Assembly (NCBI GenBank): GCA_963966185.1
Contig: CAWZYM010000395.1
Span: 620,001-684,000, forward strand
Length of the DNA stretch: 64,000 bases
Direction of reading: 5' to 3'
Source of the DNA: Rhabditoides inermis
Taxonomy: Eukaryota; Nematoda; Chromadorea; Rhabditida; Rhabditidae
Made by a program: the position numbers and the translations under genes. Position 1 is the first letter of the stretch, and every line of letters starts with the position of its first letter. Shown piece after piece: positions 1 to 11,750 of this stretch. Under the pieces are notes generated by a model, which was not told the DNA's origin, did not search any database, and saw only the letters and a program-made list of their open reading frames with translations.

Positions 1-18
1 AGGGACAGATGAATGTAC

Positions 19-3000
19 CTGTCCGTCTAGATTGAAGTACACTTGTGTGGCGATGTTGATGGGAGTGGTAGTATCGGTAGAGGCAGAATGCTGCAATCAC
101 ATAATTGATACTAGCAATACAAATATGAGAAAGAAACAAGCGCAATGAAAAGGACAGTCGTGTCATGCGTATTTATTGACAATGACGTCGAATAATTCAA
201 AGGGCGAACCAGAAACAATACGTGCAAAAGGGATTTTTAAAACATAACCTGGACAAGCAATTCATTATCTTCCGTGAGCACATAGGAAACGCTGGCGGTG
301 ATGTTACCAGGGTATCCCTCTTCTCCTGAATAAATTCTAAAAGTTTGCAAAGAAAAAGATTGGTCTCACCGTCATGCGATCTCACTGTGAATATGACACC
401 GTTGCCTTCTTCCAGTAGACTGTAGTCCCAAACTTTCTGTAATCAAACATTATATACAAGATAGATAGAAGATTGAGATCATCTAGAAAAGTTGTCACCT
501 TGTGAAGTGGATGTCTGGCGCCGCCGTCGTCGTGGTGTGCTCCTGCGTTGGTGGCTAGTAGGTAGTGCTTGCTGTTCAGTGCGAACTGTCCCATCCGAAT
601 CCGACCCGCCACTCTACCCACGGTCCCACCGCACGCCACGCTGCACTCCTCGTACTCTGCAACGCATTTATACTATTTTGCATTTTCACTTTAGATAGTA
701 TTTATACGATTTATATTAAAAATCAAACAAGATTTAAGCGTGATCCATTATAAAATGTTTCATATTACATGTTTCAAAACAAAAAAGTGTACACTGCGAA
801 CCTATGTACGAGACTGTGAAATTTCTGCTTTTCAAACTCCCGCATGAATTTCTTTGCGCGCGAAACCACAACATTCAACTATGGCGTGAGAATTTCGTGG
901 TTTTTGTTGTTGTTTTTCGCGTCTTTTGTTTGTTTACATAAATTACCACTCGTGAAATGTAAGCATTAAATCCCTCTGCATACAGTGCCGAGCAATTGCC
1001 CGATTTGCATGAATAACTCGCCCGAATTCTCCGACAATTCACGTCGGTCCCGGTCATCGCCGATTCGGCTTTCTCTGTCCGTCATTATTTCGTTTCCCCC
1101 CTTGCCTGTGCGGCCGACTAGGTCTTTTAATTTTATCGATTGTTGTTTCACGTGTTTTTGTGGCCCTAGTTTGTTAATATTTGTCGACTGTTGTTTCACA
1201 CGTTGGGTTTGCAGTGTCACCGCGGACTCGCACGCCGCACCAGCCTCCACCATGAGCCGCTCCGGACTGCGGGACTTTCAAACCGCGCTAGCGTGAGTCC
1301 ACTCTGCCCCTATTCTCTGTTTGATGTCTAACGCTACTCGTGTTCATCTTCAGGCGGACCGACCTCGACAAGTCCGCCCACCTGGCCTTTATCGCATCGT
1401 ACGTCTCCACTCCGCACGTTCTCGTCGCTAACCCGTTGTTTCAGGCAACTCGAAGCGTTCCACCGATGGGAGGCGTGCGACGTCAAGAAGATGTGCCAAC
1501 TGGCCATCAAGCAGTTCTTCGTCGACGACCCGTCCTTCAACGACGACGAAAACTTCCTACGTATTCTGCAGGTGTTGGTGAGTTGAACGGATAATGGATT
1601 CTGAGTTGTGATGTGTATATTGCAGACCCATTACTCGAAGAATTTGGGCGGCGTGGGCATCTACAAACAGATGGACGAGATGGACTTCTTCCAGCGGAGC
1701 AAGAAATTCCACTACCTGTGGGCGGAAGCCCTCGCCGAGAGACACATGATTGACGAGTCAGTTGCACTTTTTTCACTTTTCTTTACGATATGCGATTGCA
1801 GGTTCAAGATAGTGGTGCAGAAGGCGGTTACCAAGATCGGACTCACCATGGCCGATCTGGACGTGTTCGTTGACCTCTCGAAGAAGCACCTCGCAGACGT
1901 CGTCAACTTCGAGGAGTTCTGTCCGGACGAGGGAGACCGCACCGTCGCCTTCTTCGTGCCCAGCAAAAAGGGTGCGTGACGAACACCCATCCTGTCGACT
2001 CCCGCTCACCCTTCCGTTGCAGCTCGTCGTCGCAGTGTGGCGGTGCTGCAGCAGGCGGCGTTGCCCGCCTGCCCCCTCGCTTCCACCCCCCTCAATCCAC
2101 CGAAGACGAGCGGTGCGTACCACGCTATGATTGGAGACTATGACCAACGTTGCAGTGCGTCTTCGCATGATGTGCAGGGATCGCGAGGAGGACGGCTACG
2201 TGGGTCTCTCGTTCGAAGAGTTCCGCGCTGCCGAGTGGGAGGACACTCAGAATGTGCACGGTGCGAGAGCCACGTCAGACTCTCATGACATGCCACTTGC
2301 AGATAACAACGCTGCCGATCCGGCCGGCAACGACAACGACATGGACATTTCGATGGACGAGTCTATGGCGCCCGTGCCGGCGCCCGTCGCACCCAAGCAG
2401 CCGCCGAAGATGGCTCTGGCGCGGAAGGAGACGGTGAACACGCCGCGGGTGGGGCTCGCGACTCGCGAGCCCCCGTCGAGCGGGAAGCGAGTGGAGGAGA
2501 GGGTGCAAGAGGAGGCCAAGCGCATGCGCATCCACTCACCCCAACAGCCCCCCGCCCAGAACACGTGCAAGCGAAGCCGTTCGTCTCTTTCCCTCTGCAC
2601 GATGTGTAATGTGTGTGTGATTGTAGTGGCTGCCGCGTCTCCGATGGGCTCCTCGTTCACCACCAACTTCACCTCCAAGGTCATGTCCGTGTTCAGCGAC
2701 ACTGTCCGCATCGACAGCAGGCAGGCAGACCGCGGTGCGTGCACATGTGTGTATCCTGGGATGTGATGACCATATGTTGTTCAGAGGCTGATCCGATGGA
2801 GGATTCTCTGGCCGTGTCCCCGCCCGCCGAGGAGTTTGAGGTTCGCTAGTCTACTGTAGATTGAACTTGATGTTTCGTAATTAGGACTCTATCATCTTTG
2901 TGGAGGAGATTGTGAAAGTGAATGGCAAGAGTATCAAGAAAGAGGTATTATATTGTGTTGAGTGTTCGAATTTCGATTTCCATATTGTTTGTTGCAGATC

Positions 3001-6000
3001 TTCTCGGAGACTCTGCCCGAGGAGGCTCCCCCGGCTTCCGCTCCCGTTGAGAACATGTGAGTAGAGAAGTTGAGTACGGGGTTGTTCAGACGATACAATG
3101 TGCATTCAGCGCCCCGGTGCGCGCTGCTCCGCTTCCTCTGGAGCGTCCTGCCGAGCGCCGCCCCCTCGGAATGATCCCCGTTCCCAAGCCCGTCCCCGCT
3201 GAGGAGCCGCCCAAGGACAAGTCTGCGCGCTCCCTCTTCGCTGGTCTTCTCGACGATGACCATCAAGATCTCCCGCCTCCGCGTCGCTCGGACACGCAGG
3301 TATGTGGAGGGCGAGGGAGGGGAGAGTGGAGGCGGTTGATGCACGTTGGTGTGTAGGAGATTTGCACGGACCGCACTCTTGAAAGCGAATTCGATGTGGT
3401 GACTGTGGTGGATGAGTCGTTCACTGTACACGAGAAGTGGGACATGGATATGAATGTGCTAGGCGGGCTCCACAGACAGATAGCCAAGGAGAAGGTGCGA
3501 GACCTTGATGGATGTGAAGTGATCATGACCGTTTAGGCTATGCAGGAGCAGCTTCCCAAGCCCACTGGACCCATCTTTATCGAGGACGGTGAGTGAATGG
3601 ACAGGAAAGTATAGATGAGGCGATCGAATATTGCAGAGGAGACTATTGCCGGCACCAAGTTCAACATGATGGATGCGGAGACGAGGCAAGGAAGGAGTGG
3701 CGGATGCGTGACCAGCACCCCCGCCCACCCGCACGCCGAGAAGCCGTCCGCTCTCGAGGGTGAGTGTCGGCACGAGACGATATTGATTGTCATGCTATGG
3801 TATAGACCTCAATGAAAGCGAATGTGAATTGAATCTCACCAAGATTGTGACGAGCACTCCGAAACGCCGCGCGCCCAAGCGCCCCACCTACTTTGGTGTG
3901 ATCCGAATGCGGGAGGGGGATGATGGGTTTTGTGTTGCAGACTTCTTTGCTGGCAGTCTGCCGGGAGAGGCGGAGGAAGAAGACGAGGAGGAGGATCTGC
4001 TGTTCGGAAAGTGCGACGCTTCGAAGAGCGCTTTCATGCAGCGCCGGCTGTCAGTGCACGGCGCCAGCGGCGGCGGCCGGCTCTCGATCGCCCCCAAACA
4101 CGCGCCCATTCTCGAGCAGTCGGAGAGCAAGGACAAGGTATGCAGAGGAGGGGACAGTGAACTGACATGGACCGCATTGCTGTGTTGCAGTCTCTCATGT
4201 CTGCGATTGGATCGATGAACCTGGGCGGAACATTCGTCGCGTCTCCCAAGGAGCAGCTGCACACTGCGGAGGCGCCCAAGACGCCGACCCAGCCGGCCGA
4301 GAGGAAGACTCCCGGCACTATCGAGCTGGACGACGACGACGATGAGGAAGACGAGCTCAACTGCACCGGAGTCGGCCTCAAGTGAGCGGACGAGACTGGC
4401 GATGGGTGTGATGGATTGGGTTGCCGTTGCAGTTCTGTGGTGACGTCATCAGTGAACCCGTGGTCGTCGGAGATGCGGGTGCAGATCATGCGCGCCGCCC
4501 GCTCGGCCATGGTCGGCATGCACGAGTTCGATGTAAGTAAATGGGAAAAGAAATCAAGGGGCTGCTGTGGCGTTATTATAAGTGCACTCACTCGTTGTGT
4601 TTCAGGCCAAGGCTCCCGTGATCAAGTCTGGCAAGGCAGTGCAGCTCGGAGGCGAAGAGTACATTGTCGGGCAGCTGATCGGCAAAGGTGGATACGCACA
4701 CGTCTACAAGTGCACCGACGAGAGCCAGAAGACGATGGCACTCAAGGTACTGGATAGGGGTACTGTGTATGGTACGGGTTACTGTACGTATTACTTGCAG
4801 TACGAGATTCCATCGTGTGCGTGGGAGGCTTGGATCTGCGATCAGATGCGCCGCCGTCTCGCCGACCAGTTCAAGCTGCAGTCGATCATGGAGGTATGCG
4901 GCTGGGAACTACTGTAGTATGGAGGGGTACTGTACTCTGTATTTGAGGTGACTGACGCATACATCTTCGATAACGCGTCTTTGCTGGTGAACGAGTACAT
5001 TGCGTATGGCACCCTGTTGGATCTGGGCAACAAGTACAAGGACATGAGCCCCATTCTCCTTCTCTACATTGGAGTGCAGGTGGGAAGAGGGAAGGAGAAG
5101 GAGGGGAGTGACAATGTGCTTTCAGGTGGCGTCTATCCTGCGGGACGTGCACGCGTGCGAGGTGATCCACGCGGACGCCAAGCCGGACAACTTCATGCTG
5201 CTCGGCCGGCTGGACGAGTCGTGGGACGCGGCGGCCGCCCTCGACCGCCGCGTCGTCCGCCTCATCGACTGGGGACGCGCCATCGACATGCGGGCACTCA
5301 GGGGAAAGACATTCTGCGGACGCGCCGGCACCGACAACTTTGACTGCTGCGAGATGATGGTGCGTGGACGGACAAAGTGGACAAGGTGTATTGATTGATT
5401 GTAGGCGGGCCGCGAGTGGACCTACCAGACGGACTTCTTTGCCTTCCTCGGCACGATGTTCGTGTTGATGAACAACCAGTACATGACGGTGAATGGAGTG
5501 GAGGGACGCAACAAGCTGGACAAGCCGCTGAGGAGGTGAGGTGGTGAGGGAGGAAGAGAGAGGGGAGGGGAGGGTGACGCGTGATGGTTGCAGGCGCATG
5601 GACGCGCGTGATATGTGGGTGGATCTGTTCGATGAGCTGCTCAACATCCCCTCGTGCGACGCGCTGCCCAGCTGGGACAAAGTGGTCGGCAACCTGGAGA
5701 AGGCGTTCCGGGACAATTTCAAGCCGCTCGAATGGAAGATGGCTGTACGCCGCTTCAACGAAGCCCTCCCCCGCCAGTAGACCTCCACGCCCCCCCCCCC
5801 GTACTACATACAGATCTCTCTTTTTTCCCGGTTCTTATCACTTATCACATCCTCCCGGGGATCTTACCACTTAAATGCAATACCTGCAGTACATTACCCC
5901 AATCCCCCTCCTCTTTCCCCTCTTCTCTCTTAAACCTTATCTTTGATTTTTTATCCTGATTTCAAACTTCAGATAATCTTCCATATATCGAAGTCCCCCA

Positions 6001-6579
6001 TTTTAATTTAACTCCTATTATGAGTGAGAAGCTCGTGCTCCGTTTGATCTTTTTGCTCGAATCCCTTAGTTTTGTTTCACCAACCTACTTGATCTTTATT
6101 TATGCGCATTTCGGCTGTATTGAGTTTTTCGCGCATTTTGAAAATAAATGATTTACGCCTTGAATGGAATGATGGGTTCATTGGGCTGGCTCGACTCGAC
6201 ATTCTTTTCACAACATACTTGACGGAAAGGAAGAAGAAAAGAATGTGACCTCTGAGTGAGTCGAATCCGCAGACGACATCCACCTCCCTGCCCTCCCGAT
6301 CCAACACGACGATCGATCTACACACTTCACTATTGACAAAAAATAATATTTCACAATTCACTATTGTCGTGAAACGGTTTGGACACATGTTGTAAATTCC
6401 AGCCCAACCAGTATGACATTGTAGAAACAGGTTCTCAACAGCAAACAAGTATACCTGATGGTGGCTCCGTAGTTGAGTAGCTGTACTCGCATTCCATGGG
6501 AGTTGGAGAGACGGAGGAGGACGACCTGCTTCTCCTCCCCACACGTCTCCCCGAAAGACTCGAGTGAGAGACAGCGCAT
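19..6579 (-). CDS. Aldose 1-epimerase (galactose mutarotase)-like, 3' end off the window
   Basis: Six exons join in phase on the minus strand: 6579-6455, 6317-6250, 656-499, 436-370, 325-249 and 90-19, giving 189 residues before the window edge. The start ATG at 6579 lies 2 nt after an acceptor-like CCTCCAG. Family landmarks appear in order: LLNYGATIRS near the N-terminus, VDVVCGFDSL, GTVGRVAGRI, then SHDGEEGYPGNITASVSYVL and VYFNLDGQ. The family interconverts alpha and beta anomers of hexoses in the cytosol. About 150 C-terminal residues, including the usual catalytic Glu, are not in view. Intron 2 is about 5.6 kb and contains a whole BUB1 gene on the other strand. Residues that bind sugar in known mutarotases appear changed: LHGG reads DDGG, GRVANR reads GRVAGR, and the NHSYFNL His reads Gln. 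It may therefore be a non-catalytic paralogue. Family call firm, activity doubtful. Confidence 0.87.
1252..5780 (+). CDS. bub-1: BUB1-type spindle-checkpoint Ser/Thr kinase
   Basis: About 26 small exons encode roughly 1,100 residues, close to the human BUB1 length. Order: an N-terminal Mad3/BUB1 TPR-like region (exons about 1354-1975, with HYLWAEALAER); a GLEBS-type Bub3-binding motif, GLSFEEFRAAEW, near 2205-2240; a long Pro/acidic linker (about 2300-4390); and a C-terminal kinase domain from about 4650. Kinase motifs are IGKGGYAHVYK (Gly loop), MALK (VAIK Lys), VIHADAKPDNFML (catalytic loop), LIDWGRAIDM (in place of DFG, as in BUB1) and FDCCEMM before REWTYQTDFF. BUB1 acts at kinetochores to recruit checkpoint proteins and phosphorylates H2A to recruit shugoshin. 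An acceptor-like TTTGCAG lies 38 nt before the ATG, so the transcript may be trans-spliced. The gene is nested, antisense, in an intron of the mutarotase-like gene. Middle exon borders are less certain than the kinase exons. Confidence 0.93.
6143..6148 (+). terminator. Poly(A) signal AATAAA after BUB1
   Basis: AATAAA lies about 360 bp after the BUB1 stop and about 100 bp before exon 2 of the antisense mutarotase gene. It is the first canonical signal I see downstream. Confidence 0.45.
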
Positions 6580-6669
6580 AGCTGGAGGCGGCTGGAATGC
6601 AACTGCCGCCCCACACAACCCACTATTAGGAGTGCATAGACGCGAATCGCACTGGGAATTGGAGACGCT

Positions 6670-6740
6670 ATGGATAACACAGAGAGCGGCGAGAGAGAGA
6701 GTGAGAGAGAGAGCGCGAGAGAGGGAGGGAGGGAGGGAGA
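6670..6740. repeat. GA-rich low-complexity tract
   Basis: Imperfect GAGA/GGGA purine tract just upstream of the mutarotase-like gene's first exon. The remaining sequence from 6580 to 7378 shows no convincing exon. It holds the presumed promoter of the mutarotase-like gene and the 3' flank of the Lys/Glu-rich gene. Confidence 0.6.
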
Positions 6741-7378
6741 GAGAAGAGACGGGTGAAATAGTAATCCCGATGCTTGGCGCTCGCCGCTGGTTCTCATAAT
6801 CTATGCATGCCAAAAACGGGCGGGCTAGTGCAGAGGCGCGCTCATCCGAGATGTTGCATTGTGGGATGGGAGGAGAGAGAAAGAGGGAGGGGAGAGAGAG
6901 AACCTCACAACACAATAACAACTAACCCGATTTGTCCTCTTCTTGCCTCAAAGGAAATGTTTATCGTGGAAGAGAGTCAAACACCGAAAGCAATCCGGCG
7001 AAAACAAGAGGAGAAGCTGGAAGGAGGAGGGGACAAGACTCTCTCACTTGTGTGATTCGGACTGCCGTCGCCATAAAACGATTTCCCCCGGCCACTTCAA
7101 TCACATAAAACACAAGAACGACAAGACTCGCGCGATTCGAAACGACTTTCATTGCTGGATGTGAACACAAGAGAAGGATGCTGACTGAGTCTCTCACGGA
7201 AATTGCTTCTACCATCCATTTTCGATACAGCGGATGATGAAACTGTACTTTGATACGGGTGGATGGCCTATCCTATCCATAAATCCATGAATCCATATGA
7301 CATATTCATAAATCCTACATTAAAACATCAAAATATAAAACATTTTATCCTATTCACACATCTCTTCTGGGGAGGGAT

Positions 7379-8271
7379 TCAGGGGATCTGGGGAACGTCG
7401 TCTTCCTGCTCCTCTTCTTTCTTTTCGTCCTTCTCGTCCTTCTTCTCGTCTTCTTTCTTCTCCTTCTTGCTCTCCTCCTTCTTCTTGTCAACCGACGGGG
7501 TCTCCTGAACACACTCTTAAGCACATGGTATACTTTAATGATACTCATTAAAGTATACCATGTGGCCAGCCGGAAAGACCCTGATTGGGCCCCGAGTAGG
7601 CAGGGAGGAGGGGCGAGCATGCCGCGAAGCTGGCGTCTCGCCCGCCTGCTCCTTCTTCTCCTCCCTCTTCCTCTGCAAGCGCTCAAGTATGGCATAGTTG
7701 CGCATCTCTTACTATTACGGTAACCTACAGTATACCTAGTCCCTACAGTACAAACAAAAAAACCAGTACCGTGTGAGCGGGAGGTGGAGCGGGCGGAGGA
7801 GCGGGGGCACGCGTTTGCCATCTTGTCCTATAGCGCTCCTCGGGGGGCAGGCGAAGGAAACCAACAACAAAGAGATTACTTATCACCACACTAAAGTCGG
7901 ACATGGCGGCTGGCGAACGCGGGAAGGCAGGGAGGACCTATAGAATCGAAACGTTACTCACGATATCTGGGCGGAAGCTCGCGCTCGCCGTCCATCTTCT
8001 CCCTCGGGAGTGCTATCGATTGATTCCATCTTCCATTCACAACCTCTCTTCGCATTAATCATGCCAGCAATCAAAGTCAAATTTACTAGCAGGCAACGTA
8101 AAAACCGATGTTAGAAACCGATGTTGGCACTAATCACTTGCAGACAGGAGACTGTTGTACAGGTTGGCGTGGTCGCGGAGTAGAGCTCAAAAGGGGCCGG
8201 TGAGCGGCGTCCTGAAACGCCGCTCTCTCTTCTTTGTCCGCTTCATCTTTCTTCTTCACCTTCTCGTTCAT
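7379..8271 (-). CDS. Lys/Glu-rich low-complexity protein, exon structure uncertain
   Basis: I do not recognise this gene. The last exon, about 7504-7379, is clear: it follows TGTTCAG and encodes a Lys/Glu/Asp tail ending EEEQEDDVPQIP and a stop. An exon near 7710-7570 starts MRNYAILERLQRKREEKK. Another near 7840-7770 contains ERYRTRWQ and a Pro/Ala run. The first exon may be 8271-8138 (MNEKVKKKDEADKEERAAF, donor GTGATT). The junctions between 8137 and 7850 do not resolve well, so the middle of the protein is not reliable. The intron before the last exon carries a perfect 19-bp hairpin. The gene lies 154 bp downstream of the phospholipase A2 gene on the same strand. Composition suggests a coiled-coil or disordered intracellular protein; no function is proposed. 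Confidence 0.45.
7522..7564. repeat. Perfect 19-bp inverted repeat, 5-nt loop
   Basis: Arms 7522-7540 and 7546-7564 are exact reverse complements around the loop ATACT. The hairpin sits inside the last intron of the Lys/Glu-rich gene. Confidence 0.9.
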
Positions 8272-8424
8272 AGCGGAAAATCTTGTACACGTGACGCATT
8301 ACAATTTTCTACACAGGCGCCGTTACGAAAGTACGATGGTATACTGACGGGTACGATGAAACAGGGAGATGTCCGTTCTCCATCACATGTTTATACAGAA
8401 AAAGGTGTAGTGTATTTGGCGGTG

Positions 8425-9012
8425 CTAGCAGGTGTGTCGGGGGAGTGGTGGGAGGGCGGGCGGCAGGCGGACGAGACACTCCGCGAACGCCCGGTCACAC
8501 TCGCAGATGTGAGTCGCGCACGCGCCTGTCAGAATCGCTCTAACCGACCAAATCAACAGTACTAGTAGTTAGAAACGCACTCTGTGCGCGGTCGCAGTGT
8601 GCGTGTCGGTCGCGACACGTCTCCGTGTACCGCGTGAGGTAGACGAAGCCCGCGGGACACACCCCCTCCGCGGAGTCGTAGCACCGGTCGTGCGCCTTGC
8701 AGCAGCTGGGGTGGGATGGTGTCCACTACCTGTACACTGTCCTACCTGTCATATTGGTTGAGGGGTGTGCCTCGTCCTCCCGGCCCGCACCAGCAGCCAT
8801 AGGAGGAGAGGAGAGGCGAGTAGTAGAGCCCATAGCACGTTATCAACATGTAGCCCATGTCAAACACACCTCAACAACAGTTGAACCTTGAGATTACTCC
8901 AGGGCCTACCGAGTTTCATTGGATGGGCGTGGACCGTCTCATTCCTAGGCAGTACGAATGCGGGGGTGGGAGAGAGGAGAGCGACAGTGAGGAGAAGTGA
9001 TAGGAATTGCAT
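8425..9012 (-). CDS. Secreted phospholipase A2
   Basis: Four exons (9012-8910, 8869-8746, 8705-8581, 8525-8425) join in phase to 150 residues. The protein starts with a signal peptide (MQFLSLLLTVALLSPTPAF). It then has the calcium loop YGCWCGPGGRGTP, the active-site helix CCKAHDRCYD with the His-Asp pair, and the second helix SACATHICECDRAFAEC. This is the classical secreted PLA2 pattern; these enzymes hydrolyse the sn-2 ester of phospholipids outside the cell with Ca2+. Length is close to the 120-150 residues usual for the family. A TATATAAA box lies 33-40 bp before the ATG, and I see no trans-splice acceptor, so the start is probably at a conventional promoter. The intron 1 acceptor TTGAG is unusual but other genes here use it too. 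All key residues are present, so an active enzyme is expected. Confidence 0.93.
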
Positions 9013-9044
9013 GTTTGGTGGATGGTCGGTGGGAACTCGCTACG

Positions 9045-9052
9045 TTTATATA
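9045..9052 (-). promoter_or_regulatory. TATA box of the phospholipase A2 gene
   Basis: TATATAAA on the minus strand, 33-40 bp upstream of the start codon. This implies a very short 5' leader. Confidence 0.6.
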
Positions 9053-9526
9053 CTCGATGACGTTTGAGTATGAAAGTGCAGCGAGAGTGTAGCGTTATCT
9101 GTATTGCGGTTTGTGTCGTGTGCGAATCCCTTTCATTCTCAATGACTCATTCGAATCTCTTCTATGAGTAAGTATTTGATTGCATAGACTCCGAGCTGGA
9201 CTTGCTTATCATATTCATTTGAGTGGTGCAATCAGATTAAAATTGAATCATAGAAGTCACAATTTTCATTTGTGATGTCGAAGAGTTTATTAGTATCTCT
9301 TTTCCATGAACAAGAAGTGGCTATCACAAAAATGCTTGAGCAAACCGTAAACCACAACATCGTGATGTATCTCGTGATATTTCAAAATGCTTCACATTCA
9401 ATCATTCAAATTTGTAGTCTAGTATGCGTATCCTGATATTGTGATATCATGCCATCTTTGTGGTCAGTGATGACATAAATTTAAGCCAGTCAAACTCGCG
9501 TCATGCGTTATTCATAGAAAGTAATT
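9053..9526. other. Intergenic, no gene seen
   Basis: AT-rich sequence between the phospholipase A2 promoter and the 3' end of the broken chemoreceptor gene. I see no exon-like reading frames, RNA gene or repeat. Confidence 0.5.
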
Positions 9527-10655
9527 TTATTCCTGATTCATTTCAAGCGGAGTAAATGTGACTGTCGAAAATGAATACCATGTACAAATCATTCGACCCG
9601 CAACTCGAAGGAAGAAACGGATGTCAGAGCGAATGGGACTACTGGAAAGAGCCACATGGGAAACATTCATTTTTCAACTTTACCCGAATGCACAGAGAAT
9701 GAACGGTTGTGATAGTGTGAGCACGTCAGAAGCGACGGCAATTGCGATAGATCCAAGAATATGCAAGACACTATCTTCGGTCAGATTACATAGATACTGA
9801 AAAGAAAAGGCGAATCTAATAAATAAGTGTGCTGCAAATCACATTTCTTGTAAATGCCGCGGTCATAACTGTGCAGAAAACAAGCGATTGAATAATGAAG
9901 GTTGCGAAAGATATGAGAAAGAGCTGGCGTTCGAAATTTGATTTCAAAGCGCTGTTTTTTAATATGTGGAAGAACGAGACAAGATTGATAATTGTTGTAA
10001 GAACGGAGCAAAGAGCTTGGAATACACCCATAATGGCAAGAATGTCAACAGTCTGCAAAAAAGTATTGAGATTTAAAAAAAAACCATTGTAGAAATATGC
10101 ATGATTTTGAGTAATGTGTAAGTAAATACAATTAGCAATATAAATATTACAATAAAACTGATATAGTTTAGTAAAGATTTTCATATCTGAAACAATGTGA
10201 TTAGTAAACTGAATAAGTATAACGATATATAACAAACTCATACCTTTTTGGAATTTATCAGAAATACGATACTTGTCATTCTATTTTAAGAAATACACAG
10301 ACTGCATGAATATTGACAGAATCCAAAATAATATCCAAGAAAACTGCAGATTTTACATATGAAATTGGGCATCTGTTCCAAGAAGTATCCCAGTTTACTT
10401 CCAATAAGCACATTGGCAGGAATTTTAGTGTTCAGCCAAGTGACGTAATTCTAAACATAAAATTTATTTTTTAACATGTAATGTTAATTTTCGTATAAAA
10501 AGTTATTTACCACAATTGAAGTTTAAAAAAATAGTTCTGAAGGATTTGTGAAAGAGCTTCCGTCGATACCAAAACGATAGCAGCACGAAAGAGTAGAACA
10601 ACATTACAGGGATTTCAATAGCAAAATATACTGTGAGTATAATATTGGTGATCAT
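9527..10655 (-). pseudogene. srg-type 7TM chemoreceptor, probably broken
   Basis: Pieces of a nematode serpentine receptor lie in order on the minus strand. Exon 1 (10655-10511) encodes a first membrane helix with FYSFVLLSFWYRRK. Exon 2 (10450-10244) holds YYFGFCQYSC followed by a TAA at 10288-10286, where the family has Leu in the LNRMTS motif. Exon 3 (from 10186) has two to three helices ending in FERQLFLISFATFIIQSL. The last exons (from 9796) hold ASDVLTLSQPFILCAFG and SPIRSDIRFFL. The spacing and the ER.LFLI pattern match srg-class receptors, which are membrane proteins of chemosensory neurons. Besides the TAA, the exon 1/2 and 2/3 junctions are out of phase with the only good splice sites. 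Two sequence errors or a recent pseudogene could explain this; most of the frame is otherwise open. Confidence 0.7.
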
Positions 10656-10905
10656 TTATCCGACACAAAGTCGGTCTCGGTTATAGTTATACCCACTTTC
10701 CAGTGAACTAGCTAACTCTATATGCTTACATTCTTCACCCGCGCAATCGCATCAAGCGTTGTAGTTAGAGCCAAGCAAGTTTCAATCAGAGTGTTGCAAA
10801 TGGAACCCGCAACTAGCGTGGAGCGAATTGCTACGGATGTTTGTACAATCTGTACAAGTGTGTTTCAGGAATGAAGAGGCTACTCGAGTGACCGGAAGTG
10901 ACAAT

Positions 10906-10907
<2 letters not shown>

Positions 10908-10940
<33 letters not shown>
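10908..10940. repeat. (CT)n microsatellite
   Basis: About 15 uninterrupted CT units on the plus strand. Confidence 0.95.
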
Positions 10941-10942
<2 letters not shown>

Positions 10943-11697
10943 GTCGGTCAGTCTCAGATCTCGCGCATTCGAGCACCTGCGGCGTTTGACAAGAGAAGAG
11001 ATCGAGGCGGAAAGAAATGGAGAAAAGAGGGAGAGAGAATGAAAACACACTCACGCATTCTCCCACACACCACACACATTGGCGAATCAATCGAGTCGTG
11101 TCCTCCTCCTCTGAATATCAATAGGCGTTTACGGTGTATGCCGCTTGATCAATTCTCATAGCGATCAGGTCAGATCTCAGATACCCTCACTTCTCCTGAG
11201 TTGCTCTATGATCGCAGCTTTGTTGATTCCATCTGCTGTTCGACATTTGAATGCGGATTTCGCATCGTCGGATCGATCGATGTCGACGTGCATAAATAAT
11301 TGATGTCATCCCCTCAATGTCGCCCTCGCCCTCTCTTTCTCGCACACTCTCTGGCGCCTATTGTGTCTGCCGCTCTCTCACTCTCTCGCCATGCGAGGAA
11401 AACGCAGCTGATTTCGAAAAACGCGTGGGGCATCCGGAATCAAGGATACACCGCCTTGAGAAAAGAAGAGATCGCCTCTATGTTGTGTTTTTGATTTGTT
11501 GTTTTGTAAACAATTTTATATTATTGTGTTTATTGAAAGCACTGTAGTCTGTGTGTATGCGCGAAGGATCAACCGTCATGTATAGCGCCTAGAAGAAAAC
11601 GTGTCAATTCAGAGCGCGGCCCGTGTCTTTTGTTCCACAAGTGACTAGACTTCTGAACTCAACCTACTGCGTGAAAAATGACTCACGACACATAGGA

Positions 11698-11717
11698 CTC
11701 TCTCACTCACTCTCCTA

Positions 11718-11750
<33 letters not shown>

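Noticed and set aside
9558..9800. Plus-strand frame of 80 codons
   Set aside because: It overlaps the last exons of the minus-strand chemoreceptor, which carry clear srg motifs.
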